Origin: Blastococcus sp. HT6-30
GTDB lineage: Bacteria > Actinomycetota > Actinomycetes > Mycobacteriales > Geodermatophilaceae
Length of the DNA stretch: 64,000 bases
Direction: 5' to 3'
Assembly (NCBI RefSeq): GCF_039729015.1
Contig: NZ_CP155792.1
Coordinates: 2,686,001-2,750,000 of the forward strand
Shown here: positions 1 through 7,723 of the stretch, in pieces
Position numbering within the stretch: position 1 is the stretch's first letter
Layout of the letters: every line of letters begins with the position of its first letter
The notes under the pieces: model-generated
Seen by the model: the letters and a program-made list of their open reading frames with translations, nothing else
The model's database searches: none
What the model was told of the DNA's origin: nothing
Translations under genes and position numbers: made by a program

Positions 1-2797
1 GCAGGTCGACGCCGAACTCCTCGGCGGCACGGCTCTCCAGCGACTCGATGCGGTACCGCTGCTCGGTGCGGGCCACCTCGTCGCGGTGCACCTCTTCGGT
101 GAGCCGGTCGAGCTCCGCGGTGGCCGCACGCACCCGGCCGCGCACCTCCAGCAGCTCCGCCTCCGCCGAGCTCCGGGCCGCGGCGAGGGCGTCCCGCTCG
201 GCCGCGGCGCGGGACAGCGATGCCCCGAGGGCGGCCAGCGCGGCCTCGGCGTCCCGTCGCACGCGGGCGGCCACGGCCGCGCCGCGCTCCCGCGCGATCC
301 GCGCCGCGGCGGCCCGCTCCCGGGCCGCCCGCTCCTGCCGGGCCTGGCGGCGCAGCGACTCCGCACGCCCCTGCAGCGCCCGCGCCCGCTCCTCGGCGGT
401 GCGCACGGCCAGCCGGGCCTCGGTCTCGGCCTGCCGGGCGGCGGCCACCTCGGCTCGCAGCCGGTCGCGGTCCTCGGTGGGCGGCTCGTCCTCGACCGGA
501 GCGGCCTGGGCTTCGGCGAGCCGGCCCTCCAGCGTCGACAGCGCGGTCGCGGCCCGCTCCAGCGACTCCTCGGCCCGCACCCGGGCGGCCGCGTGCCGCT
601 CGGCCTCGGCGGCGGCCGAGCGCGCCGCGGCGCCCAGCTCGGCCAGGGCGGCGGCCTCGGCGGAGCGGCTGCGGTCGGCGGCCTGCCGGGCGGCCAGGGC
701 GGTGTCGACGTCGGCGGAGCGCTCCTGCGCCGTGCGCCGGGCCTCGGCCAGCTCGTCGGCGAGCTGCGCGGCGTGCGCGGTGGCGGCGGCCAGCTCGGCG
801 GCGGCCTCGTCGACCCGCGCGCGCAGCTCCAGGTTCGAGGGCGCGTCGGCCTGCCCACCGAGCGCCCAGTCGGCGCCGAGGAGGTCGCCGATCGCGGTGA
901 CGGCGCGCACCCGGGGGTGCGTGCGGACCAGCCGGACGGCGGCGTCCAGGTCGGCGACGAGGGCGACCCGCTCCAGAGCCCGCGCGAGGGCCGGCCGCAG
1001 CGGCCCGGGTGCCCGCACCACGTCCAGGGCCCAGCGGGCGCCGTCGGGGAGCTCGGGCCAGCCGTCCCGCGGGACCGGCGGCAGCCCACCGGTGACCAGC
1101 AGGCCGGCGCGGCCCCCGCCGCTGCCGCTCAGGTGCGCCAGCGCCGCGGCGGCCTCGGCCACGCCCGACACGACGACGGCGTCGGCCATGCCCCCGAGCG
1201 CGGCGGCCAGGGCGACCTCGTCGCCGGGCGTGACGGTCAGCTGTTCGGGCAGCGGGCCGACCACGCCGGCCAGCCCGGCGCCGAGCACCGCGGCCGCACC
1301 GTCGGCCGGGGTCAGCCCGAGAGCGAGGGCGTCCCGGCGGGCCTGCCACGAGGCGCGGTCGCGCTCCGCGGCCCGCTCGGCCTCGGCCAGCTCGGTCACC
1401 CGGCGGGCGGCCGCGGCGTGGGCGGCCACGGCGTCCTCGTGCGCCGCGACGAGCGCGACGTCGGTGTCCTCCTGCTCGGCGACCTGACCCCGGCGGTCGG
1501 CCAGCCGCTCGGCGGCGACCTCCGCACGGCCGGCGGCCTCGGCCGCGGCGGAGGCGAGCCGGTCGATCTCGGCCTGCCCGGCGCCCACCCGCGAGCGCGC
1601 CGCGGCGACCTCACCGGACAGGCGGGCCAGGCTCTCCCGGCGGTCGGCCAGCGCGCGGGCCGCCGCGACCCAGGCCTTCTCCGCCTCGGCCAGCGATCGC
1701 TCGAGGTCGGTGCGGCCGGCCACCACCCGGGCCAGCCGTTCGCGTTCCGCAGCCAACCCGGCGGCGAGCTCGGCCTCGGTCGTCGCGACGCGCTCGGCCT
1801 CGGCGTCGAGCTGCTCGGGATCGCGGCCGCTCGCCGCCGCCGGCGCGGCCGCGGAGAGGTGGCGGTGCCGCTCGGCGGCCAGCTGGGAGGCGCTGCGGAA
1901 GCGCTCCCCGAGGGCGGAGAGCCGGTACCAGGTGTCCGACGCCGCCTGGAGCCGCGGGGCGCCGGCGGCGAGCCCGCTCTCCAGCTCGGACTCCCGGCGG
2001 GAGACGACGGCGAGGTCGCGCTCCACCACGGCGCGGCGCTCGCGGGCCGCCGTCTCGTCGGCGACGTCCCGGTCCAGCGCGTCGCGGAGCTGCACGAGGT
2101 CGTCGGCGAGCAGCCGGAGGCGGGCGTCGCGGAGGTCGGCCTGGACCCCGGCCGCGCGGCGGGCCACCTCGGCCTGCCGGCCCAGTGGCTTGAGCTGACG
2201 GCGGAGCTCCGCGGTGAGGTCGGCCAGCCGGTCGAGGTTGGCCTGCATCCCGTCGAGCTTGCGGAGCGCCTTCTCCTTGCGCTTGCGGTGCTTGAGGACG
2301 CCGGCGGCCTCCTCGACGAAGGCGCGCCGGTCCTCCGGGCGGCCGGAGAGGACGGCGTCGAGCTGGCCCTGGCCGACGATGACGTGCATCTCCCGGCCGA
2401 TGCCGGAGTCGCTCAGCAGCTCCTGGACGTCGAGCAGGCGCACCTTGTCGCCGTTGATCTCGTACTCGCTCTCCCCGGAGCGGTACATGCGGCGGGTGAT
2501 CGACACCTCGGTGTACTCGATCGGCAGCGCGCCGTCGGAGTTGTCGATGGTCAGGGTGACCTCGGCCCGGCCGAGGGCGGGGCGGCCGGCGGTGCCGGCG
2601 AAGATGACGTCCTCCATCTTGCCGCCGCGCAGGCTCTTCGCCCCCTGCTCGCCGAGGACCCAGGAGATGGCGTCGACGACGTTGGACTTGCCCGACCCGT
2701 TGGGGCCGACGACGGCGGTGATCCCGGGCTCGAGCCGTAGCGTGGTGGCGGACGCGAAGGACTTGAAGCCCTTCAGCGTGAGGCTCGACAGGTGCAC
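1..2797 (-). CDS. smc: Chromosome segregation protein SMC (5' part; gene runs off the left edge)
   Basis: ATPase of the condensin-like complex that compacts and segregates the chromosome. The 932 visible residues begin at a GTG and show the N-terminal ABC half-head, with Walker A GPNGSGKSN at residues 31-39 and the Q-loop stretch VGQGQLDAVLSG. A long Ala/Arg/Glu-rich coiled coil follows from about residue 165, then a hinge-like globular region at about 490-640 and the return coiled coil. The C-terminal half-head with the signature motif and Walker B lies outside the window; SMC is normally about 1,190 residues. It is the last gene of the minus-strand mutM-rnc-rpmF neighbourhood, as in mycobacteria. 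Confidence 0.96.
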   Translation of the reverse strand, partial: MHLSSLTLKGFKSFASATTLRLEPGITAVVGPNGSGKSNVVDAISWVLGEQGAKSLRGGKMEDVIFAGTAGRPALGRAEVTLTIDNSDGALPIEYTEVSITRRMYRSGESEYEINGDKVRLLDVQELLSDSGIGREMHVIVGQGQLDAVLSGRPEDRRAFVEEAAGVLKHRKRKEKALRKLDGMQANLDRLADLTAELRRQLKPLGRQAEVARRAAGVQADLRDARLRLLADDLVQLRDALDRDVADETAARERRAVVERDLAVVSRRESELESGLAAGAPRLQAASDTWYRLSALGERFRSASQLAAERHRHLSAAAPAAASGRDPEQLDAEAERVATTEAELAAGLAAERERLARVVAGRTDLERSLAEAEKAWVAAARALADRRESLARLSGEVAAARSRVGAGQAEIDRLASAAAEAAGRAEVAAERLADRRGQVAEQEDTDVALVAAHEDAVAAHAAAARRVTELAEAERAAERDRASWQARRDALALGLTPADGAAAVLGAGLAGVVGPLPEQLTVTPGDEVALAAALGGMADAVVVSGVAEAAAALAHLSGSGGGRAGLLVTGGLPPVPRDGWPELPDGARWALDVVRAPGPLRPALARALERVALVADLDAAVRLVRTHPRVRAVTAIGDLLGADWALGGQADAPSNLELRARVDEAAAELAAATAHAAQLADELAEARRTAQERSADVDTALAARQAADRSRSAEAAALAELGAAARSAAAEAERHAAARVRAEESLERAATALSTLEGRLAEAQAAPVEDEPPTEDRDRLRAEVAAARQAETEARLAVRTAEERARALQGRAESLRRQARQERAARERAAAARIARERGAAVAARVRRDAEAALAALGASLSRAAAERDALAAARSSAEAELLEVRGRVRAATAELDRLTEEVHRDEVARTEQRYRIESLESRAAEEFGVDL

Positions 2798-2886
2798 GGG
2801 AAGAGGACTCTAGCGCCGGAACGGCGCGGTCAGGTGTCCCGCGGGGCGGCTGGTACGCGAGTGACGGTCAGCAGGACACCACCGCC

Positions 2887-2944
2887 GGCCCGTCCAGGGC
2901 GCCGCCGCCCCGAGCGTGCGGGGAGCGAAGGATGCGGTCCGTTC
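2887..2944 (-). repeat. 58-bp extragenic repeat, copy 1 (degenerate)
   Basis: The 58 bases immediately 3' of the stop of the small gene at 2945-3136 resemble 7666-7723 and 61603-61660, which also sit directly after minus-strand stop codons. This is the most diverged copy. Shared landmarks are a GGNCC-type block at the distal end, a GCTCGGGGCG-like core and a GGACC-type block next to the stop. Function unknown; it may act as a terminator or be a mobile extragenic palindrome. Confidence 0.5.
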
Positions 2945-3136
2945 TCAGGCGAGCGCGGGCTCGGCGTTGTCGCCGGCCATGGAGAGCAGCTCGTGGGCGA
3001 TGGCGGCGTCCCGCTGGGCGCGCAGCTCGGCCAGCTCGAGCTCCAGCCGGCGGACCTTGGCGCGGAGGACCGCGTTCTCCTCGACTACCCGGAGCTCCGC
3101 GGGGGTGACGATCGAACCGAACAGGGCCTTGGCCAT
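2945..3136 (-). CDS. Small coiled-coil protein of unknown function
   Basis: A 63-residue protein beginning MAKALFG, followed by a Leu/Glu/Arg/Ala heptad-like helix (about residues 13-48, with LRAKVRRLELELAELRAQ) and a tail ending EPALA. From memory, actinobacteria such as Streptomyces carry a similar small MAKALLG-type coiled-coil protein, but I cannot confirm homology here. An upstream start at 3220 would add 28 arginine/proline-rich residues that look non-coding, so the ATG at 3136 is preferred. It lies between mutM and smc on the same strand. A septum-initiator or scaffold role is only a guess. Confidence 0.6.
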   Translation of the reverse strand: MAKALFGSIVTPAELRVVEENAVLRAKVRRLELELAELRAQRDAAIAHELLSMAGDNAEPALA

Positions 3137-3301
3137 GGCTGTGACGGCCTTTCGAAGCGAGAGGGGTGACCGGCGCCCCGGAGACCGGTCGGCGCGGGTC
3201 GGGTCATCCCAGGGTGACACCCGCCGATCCCCAGGTCAACGGCGGCCACGCGGGGCTCAGGTGTCCGGGTGGTGTCGTCTTCGTCACGTCCGGGTGACGG
3301 C

Positions 3302-4207
3302 TCAGGCCTTCCGTCGCGCCCGGGGGCGGGGCTGGCAGACCGGGCAGCTGTAGCTGGAGCGGTTCATGAACTGCTCCCGGACGACGGCCGTGCCGCACCG
3401 CGGGCAGGGCCGGTCCTCCTGCCCGTAGACGGCCAGGTGACGCGAGAAATAGCCGCTCTGCCCGTTCACGTCGACGTAGAGGGAGTCGAACGACGTCCCG
3501 CCCTGCGCCAGCGACTCCCCGAGGACGTCCCGGACACCCTCCAGCAGCGCGGCGACCTGCGGGCGGGTGAGCCTGTCGGTGGGCCGGGCGCCGTGCAGCC
3601 GGGCGCGCCAGAGCGCCTCGTCGGCGTAGATGTTGCCGACCCCGCCGATGAGGGTCTGGTCCAGCAGCGCGCGCTTGACCTCCGTGCGGCGCCGGCGGAG
3701 CGCCGCGGTGAAGCCGTCGACGTCGAACGCCGGGTCCAGGGGGTCGATGGCGATGTGGGCGAGCCGGCCCGGCAGGTCGTCCCCTGCCGGCCCACCCGCC
3801 CCACCGCCCCGCGCGCACTCCTCCACCGCGAGTCCGCCGAAGGTCCGCTGGTCCACGAAGCGCAGCTCGCGGCCGCCGTCGGTGAAGGTGAACCGGGCCC
3901 GCAGGTGCGGCTCGTCGGGGGCGGAGCGCTTCTCGACCAGGAGCTGCCCGCTCATGCCCAGGTGCCCGACCATGGCACGGCCCGACGGCGTGCCGTCGGG
4001 CTCGGCGAGCGGCAGCCAGAGGTACTTCCCCCGCCGGTGCGCAGCGGTGAAGGTGCGCCCGGTGACCGCCTGCACGAAGTGGTCGGCGCCCTCGAGGTGC
4101 CGCCGCACCGCTCGGGGGTGGTGCACCTCGACGGTCTCCACCGTCCGGCCGGCGGCCCACTGCTCCAGGCCCCGGCGCACCACCTCGACCTCGGGCAGCT
4201 CCGGCAC
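3302..4207 (-). CDS. mutM: Formamidopyrimidine-DNA glycosylase (Fpg/MutM)
   Basis: Bifunctional glycosylase/AP lyase that removes 8-oxoguanine and formamidopyrimidines. The 301 residues begin with a GTG followed by PELPEVEVV, so Pro2 becomes the catalytic N-terminus and Glu3 the general acid. Lys61 lies in the [10 protein letters not shown] loop. The helix-two-turn-helix is at about 168-198 ([21 protein letters not shown]). A C-terminal zinc finger, CPRC...CPVC, spans about 268-291. The start is fixed by the conserved N-terminus; longer in-frame extensions cover rnc in the wrong phase. Only 4 bases separate it from the rnc stop, so the two are probably co-transcribed. Confidence 0.97.
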   Translation of the reverse strand: MPELPEVEVVRRGLEQWAAGRTVETVEVHHPRAVRRHLEGADHFVQAVTGRTFTAAHRRGKYLWLPLAEPDGTPSGRAMVGHLGMSGQLLVEKRSAPDEPHLRARFTFTDGGRELRFVDQRTFGGLAVEECARGGGAGGPAGDDLPGRLAHIAIDPLDPAFDVDGFTAALRRRRTEVKRALLDQTLIGGVGNIYADEALWRARLHGARPTDRLTRPQVAALLEGVRDVLGESLAQGGTSFDSLYVDVNGQSGYFSRHLAVYGQEDRPCPRCGTAVVREQFMNRSSYSCPVCQPRPRARRKA

Positions 4208-4211
4208 GGGA

Positions 4212-4994
4212 CTACTCCTCCGACAGGGCGCGCCAGGCGACCTCGGCGGCCTCCTGCTCGGCGGCCTTCTTGGTGCGGCCGGTCCCGGTGCCCCGGACGA
4301 TGCCGGCGAGCAGCACGGCCGCGCTGAAGGTCTTGGCGTGGTCGGGGCCCTCGTCGTCGACCCGGTAGAGCGGCGCACCGAGCCCCCGGGCGGCGCCGAG
4401 CTCCTGCAGGCTGGTCTTCCAGTCCAGGCCGGCGCCGCGGGTGGCCGACTCGACCAGCAGCGGGTCGAACAGCCGGTGCACGACCGCAGAGGCGGTGTCC
4501 AGGCCACAGCCCAGGTGGATCGCGCCGATGAGCGCCTCCAGGGCGTCGGCGAGGATCGAGTCCTTCTCCCGGCCGCCGGTGGTCTCCTCACCGCGGCCCA
4601 GCAACAGGTGCGGGCCGAGCCCGCCGTCGCCCAGCCGCCGGGCGACCTGGGCCAGCGACGTCATGTTGACCACCGAGGCACGCAGCTTGGCCAGCTGACC
4701 CTCGGGCAGGTCGGGCTGGCTGCGGTAGAGCTCGTCGGTGACGACCAGGCCGAGCACCGAGTCGCCCAGGAACTCCAGGCGCTCGTTGGTCGGCAGGCCG
4801 CCGTTCTCGTACGCGAAGGATCGGTGGGTGAGCACCAGGGGCAGCAGCCCGTCGGGCAGTTCGACGCCCAGGGCGTCTTTCAGCCAGGCGGCGGCCCGCT
4901 CGGCATGCTCCTCTCCACCGGGAGAGGCCGGGGGACGGCCGTCGGCGGCACCCTCGGGAGGGTGCTCGGCGGCCGTCGTCCCCACGGCGGTCAC
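4212..4994 (-). CDS. rnc: Ribonuclease III
   Basis: Double-strand-specific endoribonuclease for rRNA and mRNA processing. The signature [10 protein letters not shown] lies at about residues 70-79 and the second acidic motif is [16 protein letters not shown] dsRNA-binding domain occupies about 190-258, ending with the [17 protein letters not shown] helix. I take the GTG at 4994 (260 residues), ten bases after the rpmF stop. A start at 5087 would overlap rpmF by 83 bases and add a Ser/Arg/Pro-rich stretch, so it is unlikely. It sits between rpmF and mutM in the usual actinobacterial order. Confidence 0.95.
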   Translation of the reverse strand: MTAVGTTAAEHPPEGAADGRPPASPGGEEHAERAAAWLKDALGVELPDGLLPLVLTHRSFAYENGGLPTNERLEFLGDSVLGLVVTDELYRSQPDLPEGQLAKLRASVVNMTSLAQVARRLGDGGLGPHLLLGRGEETTGGREKDSILADALEALIGAIHLGCGLDTASAVVHRLFDPLLVESATRGAGLDWKTSLQELGAARGLGAPLYRVDDEGPDHAKTFSAAVLLAGIVRGTGTGRTKKAAEQEAAEVAWRALSEE

Positions 4995-5004
4995 GTCCGG
5001 TCGG

Positions 5005-5184
5005 TCAGACCGAGAGGACCTGGCGACCGTCGTACTGGCCGCAGGTCGGGCAGGCCTGGTGCGGGGGCTTGAGCTCGCCGCAGGCACGGTTCGGGCACGG
5101 CGACAGGGTCGGCGCGGTGGCCTTCCACTGCGACCGGCGCATGCGGGTGTTGGCGCGCGACATCTTCCGCTTCGGAACGGCCAC
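5005..5184 (-). CDS. rpmF: 50S ribosomal protein L32
   Basis: A 59-residue large-subunit protein starting [17 protein letters not shown], the diagnostic L32 opening. A four-cysteine zinc ribbon (CPNRAC...CPTC, about residues 30-48) marks it as the zinc-binding form. The GTG start at 5184 comes two bases after the stop of the YceD-like gene, so the pair is translationally close, as in most bacteria where the YceD gene precedes rpmF. Length is typical. Confidence 0.97.
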   Translation of the reverse strand: MAVPKRKMSRANTRMRRSQWKATAPTLSPCPNRACGELKPPHQACPTCGQYDGRQVLSV

Positions 5185-5186
5185 GA

Positions 5187-5813
5187 TCAGTTCTCCTCTG
5201 GGGTGGTGGATTCGCCGGGGGTGCCCGGCGAGGAAGCGAAACGCTCCGCGAGGGCGGCCCACCGGGGGTCGGTCACCTCGTGGGTGTGGTCCTCCGGCAG
5301 GTCGTCGATGCGCCGGCCGCAGTCGACGCACAGGCCGCCGCAGTCCGGCGAGCAGACCGGCGACAACGGGAGGCTCAGCACGATGGTGTCCCGTGCCAGG
5401 GGCTCGAGGTCGAGGAAGTCGCCCTCGACCCGGCGCACCTCGTCCTCCTCGCTGGTGGCCTCGGTGGTGCTGCCCGCGTAGGCGTAGAGCTCCTGGACGT
5501 CGAGGGTCAGGGTGTCCTCGATCGGCTCGAGGCAGCGGGCGCAGGAACCGACGACGGGGACCTCGAGGTCCCCGCTGACCAGCACGCCCTCCATGACCGA
5601 CTCCAGCCGCAGCCGCAGGTGGACGTCGGCGTTCCCGGGGACGCGGATCAGCTCCAGGCCCCAGCCCTCGGGAGCGGGCGCGGTGCGGTCCAGTTCGTGC
5701 ATGGAGCCCGCGCGACGACCCAGTTCCCGGAGGTCGAACTTCCAGGGGTTGGCCGAGGGACGCCGGTCCTCGGGGGACGCGGCGCCGGAGCTGTTCGGGG
5801 AAGCGGCAGGCAT
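5187..5813 (-). CDS. DUF177/YceD family protein
   Basis: A 208-residue protein of the YceD family, which in other bacteria is linked to 23S rRNA accumulation and is nearly always encoded before rpmF, as here. The N-terminus is a Ser/Pro/Ala linker. The core holds [13 protein letters not shown], the cysteine pair [10 protein letters not shown] (about residues 92-101) and [14 protein letters not shown] (about 156-169), followed by DPRWAAL near the end, the usual family layout. I prefer the ATG at 5813; a GTG at 5867 would add 18 low-complexity residues. Exact biochemical role unknown. Confidence 0.88.
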   Translation of the reverse strand: MPAASPNSSGAASPEDRRPSANPWKFDLRELGRRAGSMHELDRTAPAPEGWGLELIRVPGNADVHLRLRLESVMEGVLVSGDLEVPVVGSCARCLEPIEDTLTLDVQELYAYAGSTTEATSEEDEVRRVEGDFLDLEPLARDTIVLSLPLSPVCSPDCGGLCVDCGRRIDDLPEDHTHEVTDPRWAALAERFASSPGTPGESTTPEEN

Positions 5814-5930
5814 GTCAGTACTCGCGGTCGGGAGCGGGAGGGGTGGCCGGCCGGGGCGGGAAGCCACCGGCGGTCGGACCAGGGGCCGAGACTACCCGAT
5901 CCTCCGCCGGCACCCACCGTGCGGAAGGTC

Positions 5931-6626
5931 TCAGGGCTCCCGCAGGGTGCTGCGGGCCTTGCCCACCGAGCGCAGCATGCGCTCCAGCGTCGCGCCGAAC
6001 TCGGCCAGCCGGGTGTCGACGTACTCGTCGACCTCCGCCCGCATCCGGGCGACCTCGGCGTGGGACTGCTCACCGAGCTCGTCGGCACGGGCGACGGCGG
6101 TGCGGTAGACCTCGGTCTCGGTGATCAGCCGCTCGTGCTCGGCCTGCGCCTCGTCGATCAGCGCGGCCCGGTGCTGCCGGCCTTCGTCGATCAGCGCCTC
6201 CGCCTCGGCCTCGGCCTCGAGCAGGATCTGCTCGGCGTCCGCCTGCGCGGCGGCGAGCAGCTCGTCGCGCTGCCGCCGGGCGGTGCCGATGATCTCGTCG
6301 CGCTGGCGGCGGGCCTGGCCGAGCAGCTGCTCGCTGTCCGCCCGGGTGCGGCCGGTGAGGCGCTCGGCCTCGGCCTGCGCCTGCTGCAGGATCTCGGTGC
6401 GCTGCTCGACGATCGCGCCGGCGGCCTGCACGTCCTCGGGCAGGGACTCCCGCAGGTCGTCGAGCAGGTCGAGCACGTGGTCGCGCGGCACCATGCAGGA
6501 GTTCGACATCGGCACGCTGCGAGCGTTCTCGATGACCGTCGTCAGCTCGTCGACGGTCTCGTACAGGCGGTAGACGACCTCGGTCGTGGCCCCGCGGGGC
6601 GGCCCGCCGCGGGGCGGCCGGGTCAC
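5931..6626 (-). CDS. DivIVA-like/Rv2927c-type coiled-coil protein
   Basis: A 231-residue cytoplasmic coiled-coil protein. After an Arg/Gly/Pro leader it has VYRLYETVDELTTVIENA and PMSNSCMVPRDHVLDLLDDL, which resemble the start of M. tuberculosis Rv2927c and of actinobacterial DivIVA-like proteins. The rest is an almost unbroken Ala/Glu/Arg/Gln coiled coil (about residues 85-220). The GTG start at 6626 overlaps the coaD stop by four bases (GTGA), so translation is probably coupled. A role in polar growth or division scaffolding is inferred from similarity, not shown. Confidence 0.8.
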   Translation of the reverse strand: MTRPPRGGPPRGATTEVVYRLYETVDELTTVIENARSVPMSNSCMVPRDHVLDLLDDLRESLPEDVQAAGAIVEQRTEILQQAQAEAERLTGRTRADSEQLLGQARRQRDEIIGTARRQRDELLAAAQADAEQILLEAEAEAEALIDEGRQHRAALIDEAQAEHERLITETEVYRTAVARADELGEQSHAEVARMRAEVDEYVDTRLAEFGATLERMLRSVGKARSTLREP

Positions 6627-7108
6627 GCCTCCCCCCGCCGGGCGTGCCCGGCCAGCCGGTCGTGGACCGCCTTGGGCACCAGCCGGGAGACGTCCCCGCC
6701 GAAGGTGGCGATCTGCTTGACCAGGCTGGAGGACAGGTGGCCGACCTGCGGGGCCGTGGGCACGAACAGGGTCTCGATGGCGGCCAGCTCGCGGTTCATC
6801 TGCGCCATCTGCAGCTCGTACTCGAAGTCGCTGACCGCGCGGAGCCCCTTGACGATCACCGGGATCCCGTGGGTGCGGCAGTAGTCGACCAGCAGTCCCT
6901 GGAAGCTGTCGACGGTGACGTTGGGGAGATCGGCCACGGCCTCCCGGAGGAGCTCCATGCGCTCCTCGACGGGAAACAGCCCCGCCTTCCCCGGGTTGAC
7001 GAGCACGGCCACGACCAGCTCGTCGTAGAGCCCGGCGGCCCGGGTGATGACGTCGACGTGCCCGTTGGTGACCGGGTCGAAGGAACCAGGACAGACGGCA
7101 CGCCTCAC
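6623..7108 (-). CDS. coaD: Phosphopantetheine adenylyltransferase
   Basis: Converts 4'-phosphopantetheine and ATP to dephospho-CoA, the penultimate step of CoA synthesis. The 161 residues contain the nucleotidyltransferase (T/H)xGH motif in CPGSFDPVTNGHVDVI, then VKGLRAVSDFEYELQMAQMN and the C-terminal SSSLVKQIA (ISSTxVR-like) motif. The GTG at 7108 places PGSFDP at residue 6, as expected, and overlaps the rsmD stop by four bases. Length is normal for the family. Confidence 0.97.
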   Translation of the reverse strand: MRRAVCPGSFDPVTNGHVDVITRAAGLYDELVVAVLVNPGKAGLFPVEERMELLREAVADLPNVTVDSFQGLLVDYCRTHGIPVIVKGLRAVSDFEYELQMAQMNRELAAIETLFVPTAPQVGHLSSSLVKQIATFGGDVSRLVPKAVHDRLAGHARRGEA

Positions 7109-7659
7109 GGACGCCGACCGTACCGGAGCACGGCCTCGCCGTAGCGCCGCTCGCGCAGACCTTCCAGGGGTGTCGGCCACTCCCACCCCTGCTCGCGGCT
7201 CGACCGCTCCACCACGACGACACCTCCAGGGGCCAGCCAGTCCCGCGCCACCAGCGCCCGCAGCACGTCGCGCACCTCGTCGGTGGGGACGGCGTAGGGC
7301 GGGTCGGCGAGCACGACGTCGAAGGCCTGCGGTGCCGGACCGGCCACGACGGCGGGCACCGAACCGGCGACGACGCGCCCCCCGGGCAGGCCGACGGTGG
7401 CGAGGTTGGCCCGCAGGACGGGCAGCACCGCCCGGCCGGACTCCACGAAGACCACGGTGCCCGCCCCCCGGGACAGGGCCTCCAGGCCGAGCGCCCCGGA
7501 CCCGGCGTACAGGTCGAGCACCGCCGCGCCGTCGAGGTCGACCAGTGGACCGAGGGAGTTGAACAGCGCGCCGCGGGCCTTGTCCCCGGTCGGGCGGACA
7601 CCGGCCGGGGGCACCGTGAGCCGCCGCCCCTTGGCCACGCCGGCGATCACCCTGGTCAC
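7105..7659 (-). CDS. rsmD: 16S rRNA (guanine966-N2)-methyltransferase RsmD
   Basis: S-adenosylmethionine-dependent methyltransferase of 184 residues acting on 16S rRNA. Motif I is DLYAGSGALGLEALSRGA (about residues 49-66) and the catalytic motif IV is ADPPYAVP (about 118-125). The conserved N-terminal MTRVIAGVAKGRRL and RPTGDKARGALFN are present. It overlaps coaD by four bases; the rsmD-coaD pair is conserved across bacteria. A 58-bp repeat (7666-7723) separates it from recG. Confidence 0.95.
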   Translation of the reverse strand: MTRVIAGVAKGRRLTVPPAGVRPTGDKARGALFNSLGPLVDLDGAAVLDLYAGSGALGLEALSRGAGTVVFVESGRAVLPVLRANLATVGLPGGRVVAGSVPAVVAGPAPQAFDVVLADPPYAVPTDEVRDVLRALVARDWLAPGGVVVVERSSREQGWEWPTPLEGLRERRYGEAVLRYGRRP

Positions 7660-7665
7660 GTCAGC

Positions 7666-7723
7666 GGCTCCGTCCCGAGGCTCGCCCCGAGCGCGCGAGG
7701 GGTGCGGAGGACGGGGTCCTTCC
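7666..7723 (-). repeat. 58-bp extragenic repeat, copy 2
   Basis: These 58 bases fill almost the whole gap between recG and rsmD and abut the recG stop. Read on the minus strand they begin GGAAGGACCCCGTCCTCC, a GGAC-CCC-GTCC mini-hairpin, followed by a CACCCCTC block and a GCTCGGGGCGAGC palindrome. The copy at 61603-61660 is close to this one; the copy at 2887-2944 is more distant. The fixed position next to a stop codon suggests a 3'-end function or insertion preference. Confidence 0.6.

Noticed and set aside
86-2740. Very long plus-strand open frames opposite smc
   Set aside because: Composition is Gly/Arg/Pro/Ala noise typical of antisense frames in high-GC genes, and the minus strand clearly encodes SMC.
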